Below, one piece after another: positions 20,466-30,240 of a DNA stretch of 64,000 nt. Origin of the DNA: Bacteroidota bacterium (lineage in GTDB: Bacteria; Bacteroidota; Bacteroidia; Bacteroidales; VadinHA17). A program made the position numbers and the translations under genes. The DNA is taken from NCBI GenBank assembly GCA_012729475.1, contig JAAYDB010000016.1, forward strand, positions 1-64,000, read 5' to 3'. Within the stretch, counting starts at the first letter, position 1; every line of letters starts with the position of its first letter. Under the pieces are notes generated by a model. That model saw only the letters and a program-made list of their open reading frames with translations. It was not told the DNA's origin and made no database searches.

Positions 20466-22502
20466 TCAGCTATGTGTCAATCCACTTCTTTCAAGGAAAG
20501 CATCAATTGTAGGTTCCTGACCCCTGAAATTTATGTAAAGATTCATCGGATTATCACACCCTCCTTTTTCAAGAATGTTCTTTCTGAACGATGTCATTAT
20601 TGCCCGGTTAAAAACACCTTTTTCCTTTAAATAATTAAATGCATCAGCATCAAGAGTCTCTGCCCATTTATATCCATAGTAACCTGAAGCATATCCTCCT
20701 CCGAAGATATGTGCGAAAGAAACACTAATATTTATATCATTAGTGGGAGGGAAGATTTCTGTTAATCCGGTGGCAGCAGATTCAAATTCTGTAAGGTCTG
20801 ATTTGACCGGACTTGTTATTGTATGCCATGCCATATCCAGAAAACCGAAGGTGAGTTGTCTGTTACATGCATATCCCTCATTATAAGTTGCAGACGTCTT
20901 TATTTTTTCTATTAATTCACCGGGAATTGTTTCTCCGGTAATATAATGTCGAGCCCATAAGGCTAGCCATTCTTTCTCGTAAGCATAATTTTCGAACAAT
21001 TGTGATGGTAACTCAACAAAATCACGGGCTACGTTTGTTCCTGAGAGAGACTTGTATGTACATTTTGAGAACATTCCATGCAATGCATGGCCAAATTCAT
21101 GAAGAAAGGTTTTTACTTCATCGAAAGTAAGAAGTGATGGAAGGCTTTCTGAAGGCTTCGTAAAATTGGTTACAATAGAGATGAAAGGTCTGAAATCTTT
21201 GCCGTTCAATTTATATTGTTCTCTGTAGCTGGTCATCCAGGCTCCACTTCCCTTTCCTTTTCTGGGAAAATAATCTGTATAAAGCAATGCCAGAAAAGAA
21301 CCATCTGAATCCAGAACTTCCCAGGTCTTAACTTCCTGATGATAAACAGGTATGTTCGAAATAGCATTAAAACTGATCCCGAAAAGTGACGATGCAAGAT
21401 TAAAAACAGCTTCTTCCAGGTTATTAAGACTGAAATATGGTCTTAGTGTCTCATCATCAATATCGAACTGATCTTTTCGAAGTCTTTCAGAATAAAAGGC
21501 CCAATCCCATCTTTCCGGATTACCGCTGTGTCCGTTTGCATTTGCATATTCTTTAATTTTTGCATAATCTCTGAGAGCTGCAGGATAAGCTGCCTTATGC
21601 AAGTCATTGAGAAAAGACAGTACTTTTTCTTTATTATTAAGCATCCTGTCACTTAATACCAGGTCGGAAAATGTATTAAAGCCCAGTATATTGGATAATT
21701 CCAGCCGTAGATTGGCAATCTTTTTTGCTGTTTTGCTGTTATCGTTTGAGTCGGAATGAAAAGATCTTGAAGAATATGCTTTAAACATATGCTCCCTGAG
21801 ATTCCTTTTTTTGCAATACTTCATAAAAGGGATATAACTTGGAGCATGAAGAGTAAATATCCAACCCTTTTTCCCTCTTGACACAGCTTCCCGGGAAGCT
21901 GCGTCAATAATATTTTCAGGTAATCCTTCCAGATCCTCTGCACTGTCCAGATGCAGTTCAAAGGCATTCGTGTCGCGAAGAATGTTTTCTTCGAATTTTA
22001 ATGAAAGTTGTGCCAACTCCTCTGATATTTCCCTGAACCGTGATTTTTTCTTTTCCTGAAGACCAGCTCCGCCAAGAATGAAGTTGCGGTGATGTTTATC
22101 AAGAAGCATTTCCTGTTCTCTGTTAAGAGAAATCAGGTTCTTCTTTTCATAAACATATTTTATTCTGGCGAAGAGTTTCTCATTTAATGTGATATCATTT
22201 GAGAACCGGGTCAGCAAAGGCGATATTTCACGTGCTGCAGCCTGCAATTCACAATTTGTCTCTGCGTTGTTGAGATTGAAAAGGATTGAGGTTATACGAT
22301 CCAGTTTTTCGCCTGTCCTGTCAAGAGCATCTATAGTATTGAAAAAATCCGGCAATACCGGATTCGAAGAAATATATTCTATTTCTGCAGCAGCTTCTTT
22401 TATTGCTTCTTCTGCTGCCGGTCTGAAATGAGAAATATCAATATCGTTAAAAGGAGGAGCTTCATATTGAGTCTCCCATCTCTGTAAGAGTGGATTGATC
22501 AT
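20466..22502 (-). CDS. M3 family metallopeptidase (oligopeptidase A/Dcp-like)
   Basis: Zinc motif FLHEFGHALHGMFS, HIFGGGYASGYYGYKWAE C-terminal motif. Confidence 0.93.
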   Translation of the reverse strand: MINPLLQRWETQYEAPPFNDIDISHFRPAAEEAIKEAAAEIEYISSNPVLPDFFNTIDALDRTGEKLDRITSILFNLNNAETNCELQAAAREISPLLTRFSNDITLNEKLFARIKYVYEKKNLISLNREQEMLLDKHHRNFILGGAGLQEKKKSRFREISEELAQLSLKFEENILRDTNAFELHLDSAEDLEGLPENIIDAASREAVSRGKKGWIFTLHAPSYIPFMKYCKKRNLREHMFKAYSSRSFHSDSNDNSKTAKKIANLRLELSNILGFNTFSDLVLSDRMLNNKEKVLSFLNDLHKAAYPAALRDYAKIKEYANANGHSGNPERWDWAFYSERLRKDQFDIDDETLRPYFSLNNLEEAVFNLASSLFGISFNAISNIPVYHQEVKTWEVLDSDGSFLALLYTDYFPRKGKGSGAWMTSYREQYKLNGKDFRPFISIVTNFTKPSESLPSLLTFDEVKTFLHEFGHALHGMFSKCTYKSLSGTNVARDFVELPSQLFENYAYEKEWLALWARHYITGETIPGELIEKIKTSATYNEGYACNRQLTFGFLDMAWHTITSPVKSDLTEFESAATGLTEIFPPTNDINISVSFAHIFGGGYASGYYGYKWAETLDADAFNYLKEKGVFNRAIMTSFRKNILEKGGCDNPMNLYINFRGQEPTIDAFLERSGLTHS

Positions 22503-22505
22503 TAT

Positions 22506-22886
22506 CTAAAATGGAAGATCACTCAAATCATCAATCTCAGGTGGAATATCTTCCGGAATATTATCTGAAGGAATATCCGTTTGTATGTTACCCGGGTTTA
22601 TTTTCTCTATTTTCCAGGCATCAAGATTGGTGAAGTAATTGATTTTTCCGTCACGCTCCCATTTATTCCCTTTGAGATTAAACCATATCCTTACGTCTTC
22701 ATTGAGATATGATTCATTTATAATATCACATTTGTCCTGAATAAGCTGGAACTTGATATAATCGGTGAAGACGACATTATTTCCCGTCTCTTTTTTCTCA
22801 ATGACGAATTCCCGTTTCCTGAATTTGTCACTCACCTGGTTTACCGGTAATATATCTATAATTTTACCTGTTATTTCAAATGCCAT
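22506..22886 (-). CDS. DUF3127 domain protein (OB-fold-like)
   Basis: MAFEITGKIIDILPVNQVSDKFRKREFVIE...FNLKGNKWERDGKINYFTNLDAWKIEK pattern. Confidence 0.8.
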   Translation of the reverse strand: MAFEITGKIIDILPVNQVSDKFRKREFVIEKKETGNNVVFTDYIKFQLIQDKCDIINESYLNEDVRIWFNLKGNKWERDGKINYFTNLDAWKIEKINPGNIQTDIPSDNIPEDIPPEIDDLSDLPF

Positions 22887-22952
22887 CCGGGTTTGATAAT
22901 CTGATGTTAAAAATTAGTATAATTCCCTGATATACTTCAGTTTGCCTGGCTG

Positions 22953-23666
22953 CTATTCTGTTATTTCAAGAAGTTCAACATCAAAGATCAGGGTTGAAAA
23001 AGGTCTTATAAGATTCCCTGCACCATTTGCTCCATAGGCCAGATTCTGTGGCAGGTATATCTTAAATTTTGATCCTACCGGCATCAGTTGTAGTGCTTCT
23101 GTCCATCCGGGGATGACACCTGAAACAGGAAATTGTGCAGGTTCCCCTCTGTCAACGGAAGAATCAAATTTTGTCCCGTCGATTAAGGTTCCTGTATAAT
23201 GTACTTTAACAATGCTCTCACTGGTGGGCTTGGCACCATTACCCATCTTTATTACTTCATACTGAAGACCACTCGGGGTCACAGTAATACCTTCTTTTTC
23301 CCTGTTTTTTGAAAGGAATTCCTCATTCTCCATAATGTAATCTTTATATAATATTTCATTTTCTGCTGCCTGTCTTTTAGCCCTTTCTTCTTCACGATCG
23401 CTTACATAAGTCATTATAAATGCTCTTGCTTCGTCATCAGACATTTTGGGTTTGCCTTTTTCTCCGTCAAGCATGGCCTTGGCAACAAGTAAAGGATCAA
23501 GCATCAGGCTATCAGTTACCAAAGCATTGTAGTTTACAATACCAAAAGCATATGCCAGAGAGTCCGAAAGACTTTTAATTTTAGAATTATTGACTGCATT
23601 TTTTCCACAGGAACTAATTATGAGGGTCATTACTATAGCTGAAATGACTATCGATTTGATTTTCAT
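22953..23666 (-). CDS. FKBP-type peptidyl-prolyl cis-trans isomerase (lipoprotein)
   Basis: [60 protein letters not shown]. Confidence 0.92.
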   Translation of the reverse strand: MKIKSIVISAIVMTLIISSCGKNAVNNSKIKSLSDSLAYAFGIVNYNALVTDSLMLDPLLVAKAMLDGEKGKPKMSDDEARAFIMTYVSDREEERAKRQAAENEILYKDYIMENEEFLSKNREKEGITVTPSGLQYEVIKMGNGAKPTSESIVKVHYTGTLIDGTKFDSSVDRGEPAQFPVSGVIPGWTEALQLMPVGSKFKIYLPQNLAYGANGAGNLIRPFSTLIFDVELLEITE

Positions 23667-23745
23667 GTGTTTAAATATTATTATTTAATTATAAAATTTT
23701 AGCAAAGATAATATTTTGACCAATGTAAAAAAGTTTTTATACTTA

Positions 23746-24411
23746 TTATTTTTTGACAGCCCTTATAATATGTCTCTTCCCCTGAGGGCCTCCAAGTATC
23801 GAAACTTCAAAACCGGCAGCTCTGAGATTCCGTTTAACTGTGCCTTTTGCCGAGTAGGTTACCAGTATCCCTCCCGGAACTGTGAAAGAGGATATTTTTT
23901 TGAATATCTCTGGAGTCCATAATTCGGGTTGTTTATCGGGCCCAAAAGCATCGAAATAGATCAGGTCATAAGAGCCTTCTTCGTCATAAGTCATAAAATC
24001 ACCGGTGATTTTTGTAATACTGAAATTCTTACAAATATTTGTCATTACTCCGTCCTTTGCTTCGTGCAGACGTATAAACAGATCCTTCCCCCTGTTTCCT
24101 GCAAATGAAAAATGATTCAGTGACCTTATTATTTTCTCATCAAGAGGGTACTTGTCAATCGAAGTATAAAATATTTCCCTGTTCCCATTAATACTTTCAC
24201 AGGCAGTAAGAAGAGCATTCAGGCCAGTTCCGAATCCAACTTCAAAAATATGTAAAGGAGAAGATTTACTCACATTCATACCATTCATGATGAATATATG
24301 TTGTGATTCCTGAACTGCCCCGTATACGGAATGATAATGCTCATCCAGTTCAGGTACGTATATTGAATGTGAGCCATCGGAAGTAGTTACAATATGCTTT
24401 GGTGATTCCAT
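23746..24411 (-). CDS. mnmD: tRNA (5-methylaminomethyl-2-thiouridine)-methyltransferase MnmD
   Basis: HIFEVGFGTGLNALLT, YDLIYFDAFGPDKQPELWTPEIF, GILVTYSAKGTVKRNLRAAGF. Confidence 0.92.
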   Translation of the reverse strand: MESPKHIVTTSDGSHSIYVPELDEHYHSVYGAVQESQHIFIMNGMNVSKSSPLHIFEVGFGTGLNALLTACESINGNREIFYTSIDKYPLDEKIIRSLNHFSFAGNRGKDLFIRLHEAKDGVMTNICKNFSITKITGDFMTYDEEGSYDLIYFDAFGPDKQPELWTPEIFKKISSFTVPGGILVTYSAKGTVKRNLRAAGFEVSILGGPQGKRHIIRAVKK

Positions 24412-24523
24412 TTACCTGAGAAATACAATACTTTTTGACTTTTTGAGCAGGAAAAATTAATAATCGTAACCTTCAGGGATTTCTACACCTTTCAGATATG
24501 TTTTGTTATTTGTCTTATTATGC

Positions 24524-25162
24524 CTAAGTTATCCTGTGTTGATTATTCTCCCAGTCTGAGTTGTACCATGATCTTACATCTGTCGCAATCATACCGGCGG
24601 TACGGGCTGCTTCCAGGCCAAGATTGCCATCTTCAAACACCTGAATGAATTCAGGATTAACTTTCATTAGTTCAGCACATTTCAGAAATGTTTCAGGATG
24701 AGGTTTGAAATTTTCAACATCATTTGAAGTAATAATTATATCAAAGTATTGTCGTAATCCTGTTATTTCTAGAGTCCGTTCCACAGCTTTTCTGTGTCCT
24801 CCCGTACCCACTGCCATTGGAAGAGTTCCATGGTATTTTTTTACGATATTCACAACAGGCTCAATAGGTTTTACTTCATGTTGTATCTTATTGAACTGAT
24901 AAAGTTTTTCCTCTATTAATTCTTCAATGGTAACATTTTCCAGTCTGAATTCTTTAATCAGTTCAGAAGCTATTATTTTCCCTGCACTTCCATTTAATCT
25001 TCTTAGAAAAGTCTGATCCATGTCAACACCAAATTTTTTACTGGCGAGTTTCCATCCGATAAAATGATAGGGCATGGTATTGGCAAGAGTGCCATCGAGA
25101 TCAAAAATAAGACCTTTAATATTTGGTTGTATGTCGTATACCATTTTCAATTTTGGGTGCAA
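24524..25162 (-). CDS. HAD family hydrolase, beta-phosphoglucomutase-like
   Basis: LIFDLDGTLANTMPYHFIGW, FKPHPETFLKCAELM, VFEDGNLGLEAARTAGM. Confidence 0.88.
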   Translation of the reverse strand: MHPKLKMVYDIQPNIKGLIFDLDGTLANTMPYHFIGWKLASKKFGVDMDQTFLRRLNGSAGKIIASELIKEFRLENVTIEELIEEKLYQFNKIQHEVKPIEPVVNIVKKYHGTLPMAVGTGGHRKAVERTLEITGLRQYFDIIITSNDVENFKPHPETFLKCAELMKVNPEFIQVFEDGNLGLEAARTAGMIATDVRSWYNSDWENNQHRIT

Positions 25163-25253
25163 AGATAATAAAAAAGAGGGCGTCTTAAAATATCCTCATA
25201 TATATTAAATACTGGCTTGTCAGGGAATGTATATTGATTTGCAAATAATTAAA

Positions 25254-25279
25254 TACCCCCTTCTGTAGGGAAGGGGGTA
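25254..25279 (-). terminator. Stem-loop downstream of transketolase
   Basis: TACCCCCTT(25254-25262)/AAGGGGGTA(25271-25279), T-rich on the minus-strand 3' side. Confidence 0.5.
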
Positions 25280-25321
25280 AGTGAAAGGTTTATTGTGTCT
25301 GTTGAAAAAACAGCGACACAG

Positions 25322-27364
25322 TTAATTATTGTATTGGTCAAGGTACTCTTTTACCTGCCGGTACACATTCTCAGCAGTAAATCCGAATTTTTCATCTAGT
25401 ACCTTATATGGTGCCGAATAGCCAAAAGTAGTAACACCCCAAACCTTGCCTTTAGGTCCGACGAGCCCCTGCAGTGTAACCGGAAGGCCGGCAGTAAGTC
25501 CGTATACCGGTATATTGTCGGGAATGACAGACATACGATAGGATTCGTGTTCTTCTCTGAACAAGCCTTCTGAAGGTGCTGATACTATTCTTATTCTCAG
25601 CTTGTCATTTCTGAGCAGAGCTGCTCCTTCAATCAGGGTTGATACTTCAGAGCCGCTGGCAAGAAGAATAATGTCGGGTGTGCCTTCACAATCCTGAACA
25701 ATATAAGCACCATGATGTGCTTTCAAAGCATCTGCATATCTGTCATTGATATCTGAAGGAAGATCTTTGATGCCCTGTCGTGATAATATGAGAGCAGTTG
25801 GTGTACGTTTATTTTCCAGCGCAAGTTTCCATGCCACATTTGTTTCAACGGCATCAGCCGGACGCAGAACGAGCATGCTGTTTTCGCCCTGGTGGTTTTT
25901 CAGATGTTCCATAAGTCTGATTTGGGCTTCCTGTTCAACAGGCTGGTGAGTAGGACCATCTTCTCCTACGCGAAAAGCATCATGTGTCCATATATATTTA
26001 ACTGGTAATGCCATAAGGCATGCCAGTCGAACTGCAGGTTTCATGTAGTCGGAAAAAACAAAGAAGGTTCCGCAGGCGGGGATGACACCTCCATGGAGAG
26101 CCATCCCGTTGACAACGGCAGCCATGGTGAGTTCTGAAACACCCATCTGCAGAAAAGAGCCGGAGAAGTCACCTTTTGAAAAAGCTTTGGTGTTCTTAAG
26201 AAAACCGTCGGTCTTATCGGAATTTGAGAGATCAGCCGATGTAACAATCATGTTTTCAATATTTTTTGCCAGAACGGATAGTACAGCAGCTGAAGCAGCC
26301 CTGGTTGCAGAATTCTCTTTTTGAATTATTGATTTGAAATCTATCTCCGGGATATCACCAGAATAAAACAAATTCAGTTTGTCATTCAGTGAACTGTTGG
26401 CTGTTGCCCACTCATCTTTCTTTTTCTGCCATTCTGATTTCTTCTGCCTATTCTTTTCAAGTATCTGGTTATAATATTCTTTTACTTCATCGAATATCTT
26501 AAAAGGATCATTAATGTCTCCTCCAAGATTTATCATGGATTTTTCGAATGAACCTCCGGCATCGCTTACCGGCATGCCATGAGTGGATGTCTTTCTCTCG
26601 AAACTGTTACCGTTGTTGTCTAAAAGACCTTTTCCCATAACAGTTTTACCGATTATCAATACTGGTTTATCCTTAGAACCAAGGGCTTTGTTCAGTGAAT
26701 CTCTTATCTGATCGTGATCATTACCGTCAATTGTCATAACTTCCCAGCCCCATGCCCGGTATTTCATGGCAGTATCTTCCTGAGTAACAGCATTGGTCTC
26801 GGTAGAAAGCTGAATATCATTTGAATCGTAAAACATGATGAGGTTGTTGAGGCCAAGATATCCTGCTAAGCGGCCTGCTCCCTGAGAGATCTCTTCCTGA
26901 ACACCACCGTCAGAAATAAATGTAAAAATTTTATGAGAGAATAAGTTCCCAAACCTGTTTGCCAGGAATCGCTCAGCTATGGCCGCACCTACTGCCATGG
27001 TATGTCCCTGCCCTAGAGGACCCGAAGTGTTCTCAATACCTCTCATCACATCAAGCTCCGGATGACCAGGAGTAGGACTATCCCATTGACGGAAACGCTG
27101 AAGGTCATCTGTATTAAAATGGCCGGTAAGCGTCAGTATGGAGTAGAGCATCGGAGACATGTGACCGGGATCCAGGAAAAATCTGTCCCGGTTAATCCAT
27201 GTAGGATCATCAGGATCAAAGTTAAGAAATTCAGAAAATAAAATATGAATATAATCAGCACCACCCATTGCTCCTCCAGGATGACCTGATTTGGACTTTT
27301 CAACCATCGACATAGCCAGTATACGGATATTATCGGCTGCCATTTTGTTTACATCACTGCTCAT
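25322..27364 (-). CDS. tkt: Transketolase
   Basis: MVEKSKSGHPGGAMGGADY, GPLGQGHTMAVGAAIAERFL, HDAFRVGEDGPTHQPVEQ. Confidence 0.95.
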   Translation of the reverse strand: MSSDVNKMAADNIRILAMSMVEKSKSGHPGGAMGGADYIHILFSEFLNFDPDDPTWINRDRFFLDPGHMSPMLYSILTLTGHFNTDDLQRFRQWDSPTPGHPELDVMRGIENTSGPLGQGHTMAVGAAIAERFLANRFGNLFSHKIFTFISDGGVQEEISQGAGRLAGYLGLNNLIMFYDSNDIQLSTETNAVTQEDTAMKYRAWGWEVMTIDGNDHDQIRDSLNKALGSKDKPVLIIGKTVMGKGLLDNNGNSFERKTSTHGMPVSDAGGSFEKSMINLGGDINDPFKIFDEVKEYYNQILEKNRQKKSEWQKKKDEWATANSSLNDKLNLFYSGDIPEIDFKSIIQKENSATRAASAAVLSVLAKNIENMIVTSADLSNSDKTDGFLKNTKAFSKGDFSGSFLQMGVSELTMAAVVNGMALHGGVIPACGTFFVFSDYMKPAVRLACLMALPVKYIWTHDAFRVGEDGPTHQPVEQEAQIRLMEHLKNHQGENSMLVLRPADAVETNVAWKLALENKRTPTALILSRQGIKDLPSDINDRYADALKAHHGAYIVQDCEGTPDIILLASGSEVSTLIEGAALLRNDKLRIRIVSAPSEGLFREEHESYRMSVIPDNIPVYGLTAGLPVTLQGLVGPKGKVWGVTTFGYSAPYKVLDEKFGFTAENVYRQVKEYLDQYNN

Positions 27365-27730
27365 AAGTATATTTTTTTATTGATTTATAAATATTTGCTG
27401 CTTTTTCATTTTTCGCCGCTGTTAGTGCTTTATTACAGATTCATCATGAATATTATGTCTTAAATGACATATAATAAAACACATATGGCCTGCAAACAAA
27501 TAGCAGGAGAATTCAGTGAAGACGAAAAAACGGCAGTAAAATTATAATTTTATTGTTGACACACAAACAGAAATGCTGCACTATTTACAAATAATAATAG
27601 CAGATTTATAAGTGAAAAAACCTGCTATTAAGAAAGAATCATCTCTTCCTGCTTAAAACTGCAGCAAGAGATGTTATATAAAGTAGTTATTTCCGGTTAT
27701 TCTAAAATTTATGCAACCGGTAGATGTATA

Positions 27731-28150
27731 CTACAGGTATTTTCTGTCTTCTTCAGGAACTTCAAAGTATTTGTCGTATATCCTGACATCCGGTCCTGAT
27801 TTTTCTTCAATTATGTTTTCTCTAATTTTATATGTGCATTTCTCCCCGCCAATGCCTGAAAAATAAATATTGAATTCCCTGCCTGTTTCATCGATCATGA
27901 GGATCCTTACCATATGGAGATATTTCATGCTGTTGAGCTGGGCCCCGCAAATGGGACAGGTATAGATATATTCCACTCCTTCCTTAATACTGAAAGTAGG
28001 ATGTGTGGTTTTTGTATAGTTTCCAATTTTTGGGTTAAGCAGAACCAGTCCTTTCTCCCGTCTGTCTCCGAGATTTGTAGCAGAAAGGATAATGGAGTTT
28101 TTTACATTGAGATGTCCCCGGCAAACTTTACAAAGATAATTTACAGCCAT
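27731..28150 (-). CDS. Conserved hypothetical protein with CXXC (zinc-ribbon/rubredoxin-like) pairs
   Basis: CKVCRG and CPICGAQL pairs; no TM. Confidence 0.6.
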   Translation of the reverse strand: MAVNYLCKVCRGHLNVKNSIILSATNLGDRREKGLVLLNPKIGNYTKTTHPTFSIKEGVEYIYTCPICGAQLNSMKYLHMVRILMIDETGREFNIYFSGIGGEKCTYKIRENIIEEKSGPDVRIYDKYFEVPEEDRKYL

Positions 28151-28578
28151 AATAATCCTCCTAGTTTATTAAATGTTGTTTGTTTTCTTGCCTGTATTAA
28201 TTATTCTAATATACAAAAAAAACTTAAGATCATATAATCAAAAACACAATCAGAAACGAAATTATACCTGCAGCTTTACCCGTTAATTCTGAAAGAAGCA
28301 GATAAGCTTATAAAACAAATTTTATCAGGTATGAATTGAAGATTTCTTATTATTCAGATAAACAGGGGTTTGATCTGGCAGTTTTATTTTAAGAGCCAGT
28401 ATTTCATATAATATCAGTAGTAATTGAGCCTAGTTCTTTTTCTTTAGTTTAATTCTAAATTAGTAAGAATGAGATTTATTTTGGTTTTTAAGAAGTATTG
28501 TTATTAAATTCACAGCCGAATTTTGAAAGGAATAATTGTACGCTTAATAAATAATAATTATTTAAAAATCAATAAAAA

Positions 28579-29046
28579 ATGTATCAATTAGGAAATCTTG
28601 TCAAGGACTTATCCGATAAGCATGGTCGCACAAGGGAGAGTCTCTTGCCTATACTTCAGGGTATAGTTGAGAAACATAATTATCTTACTGATGAGGCTAT
28701 GGTTGAAGTAGCAAAAGAGCTGGATATCTCTGCAGCAGAAGTATATGGGACAGCTTCTTTTTACACTTTTCTGGACACACAGGAGCGCGGCAAATACGTA
28801 ATACGGGTTTGTAAAACGATAACCTGTTCGATGAAGGGTAAGATTGAGATACTCGAGACACTGGAAGATATGCTTAAGATAAAAGCAGGAGAGACCACTT
28901 CTGATAAGCAGTTCACTTTACTGGAGACTAATTGTATCGGATGGTGTCACAAGGCTCCTGCGATGCTGATTAATGAAATACCTTACACCGAGCTTACTCC
29001 GGAAAAGGTTGTAGAGATTATAAAAGGTTATATGCAGAAAAAATAA
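28579..29046 (+). CDS. hydC: NuoE-like [2Fe-2S] subunit of NADH-linked hydrogenase (HydC)
   Basis: ISAAEVYGTASFYTFL, CKTITCSMKG, ETNCIGWCHKAPAMLIN. Confidence 0.9.
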   Translation: MYQLGNLVKDLSDKHGRTRESLLPILQGIVEKHNYLTDEAMVEVAKELDISAAEVYGTASFYTFLDTQERGKYVIRVCKTITCSMKGKIEILETLEDMLKIKAGETTSDKQFTLLETNCIGWCHKAPAMLINEIPYTELTPEKVVEIIKGYMQKK

Positions 29047-29059
29047 TATTCTGAAAGAC

Positions 29060-30220
29060 ATGAAAAACAAAGGACTGAATAAAGTAGATCTTATTTTCGA
29101 AAAAATAAATGCAGAAGAGGTATTGAAAAAAGCCTGGGAAATGTCGAATCAATCTATAATTCAGCAGATTCTCGACTCAGGCCTGAAAGGTAGGGGAGGA
29201 GCTGGTTTTCCCACCGGTCTCAAATGGAAATATACTGCTGCTATAGATGAACCTGAAAAATATGTTGTATGTAATGCTGACGAAGGTGAACCAGGTACAT
29301 TTAAAGATCGGGAGATTTTAGACAAGGTAGTGTATAAGGTATATGGAGGAATGGCAATAGCAGGCAAAGCCATAGGTGCAAAAAAAGGAATTGTATACCT
29401 GAGAGGAGAATATCGTTTTCTTCTTTCACAATTATATAAAGAACTTGAGGCATTTCATAAAATGATAAAAGAGATAGGATACGATTTTGAAATTTCCTAT
29501 CGCCTTGGTAGCGGTGCTTATATCTGTGGTGAGGAAAGCGCTCTTTTTGAGTCCATTGAAGGCAGGAGAGGAGAACCAAGGAATAAACCTCCTTATCCAA
29601 CAACATCAGGTGTTTTTGAAAAACCAACGTCCATTAACAATGTAGAGACTCTGGTCACAGCAATGATGATAATAACTCATGGTCCGGAATCTTACAGTCA
29701 GCTTGGAACAAAAGACTCAAGAGGTTCAAAAGTGTTTTCAGTATCCGGAGATACTCCTATACCCGGGATTTTTGAACTGGAACTTGGAATGACAGTACAG
29801 GAGTTTGTTAATGAATTTGGTGACGGTGATACAAAAGCCGTCCAGGTTGGTGGTGCTTCAGGGTTTTGTGTTCCAAGGAAAAAATTCCAGGATACTATCA
29901 TAGGTTTCGAAGGAGTGCCTACCGGAGGATCAATGAAATTATTCAACAGTTCAAGATCAATGTACAATGTTCTTCATAATTATCTCGATTTTTTCGCGGA
30001 AGAATCGTGCGGGCAATGTACTCCATGCAGAGTCGGCTGTCAACAGTTGCTCAGAGGTGTTGAAAAAGTCAAAAAAGGTGAAATACACTCAAATTATCTC
30101 AATGAACTGCTTAAACTCGCCGACACAATGAAAGTGGCATCAAAATGTGGTCTGGGACAGTCAGTGGGTAATGCTTTCAGAACCATTGTTGAAAACTTCA
30201 GGGAAGAGATCATCTATTAA
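29060..30220 (+). CDS. hydB: NuoF-like NADH/FMN-binding subunit (short HydB)
   Basis: GLKGRGGAGFPTGLKW, NADEGEPGTFKDREIL, GAYICGEESALFESIEGRRGEPR, ESCGQCTPCRVG; ends without C-terminal ferredoxin domain. Confidence 0.92.
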   Translation: MKNKGLNKVDLIFEKINAEEVLKKAWEMSNQSIIQQILDSGLKGRGGAGFPTGLKWKYTAAIDEPEKYVVCNADEGEPGTFKDREILDKVVYKVYGGMAIAGKAIGAKKGIVYLRGEYRFLLSQLYKELEAFHKMIKEIGYDFEISYRLGSGAYICGEESALFESIEGRRGEPRNKPPYPTTSGVFEKPTSINNVETLVTAMMIITHGPESYSQLGTKDSRGSKVFSVSGDTPIPGIFELELGMTVQEFVNEFGDGDTKAVQVGGASGFCVPRKKFQDTIIGFEGVPTGGSMKLFNSSRSMYNVLHNYLDFFAEESCGQCTPCRVGCQQLLRGVEKVKKGEIHSNYLNELLKLADTMKVASKCGLGQSVGNAFRTIVENFREEIIY

Positions 30221-30240
30221 CATTTAAACTTCTTAAAATA

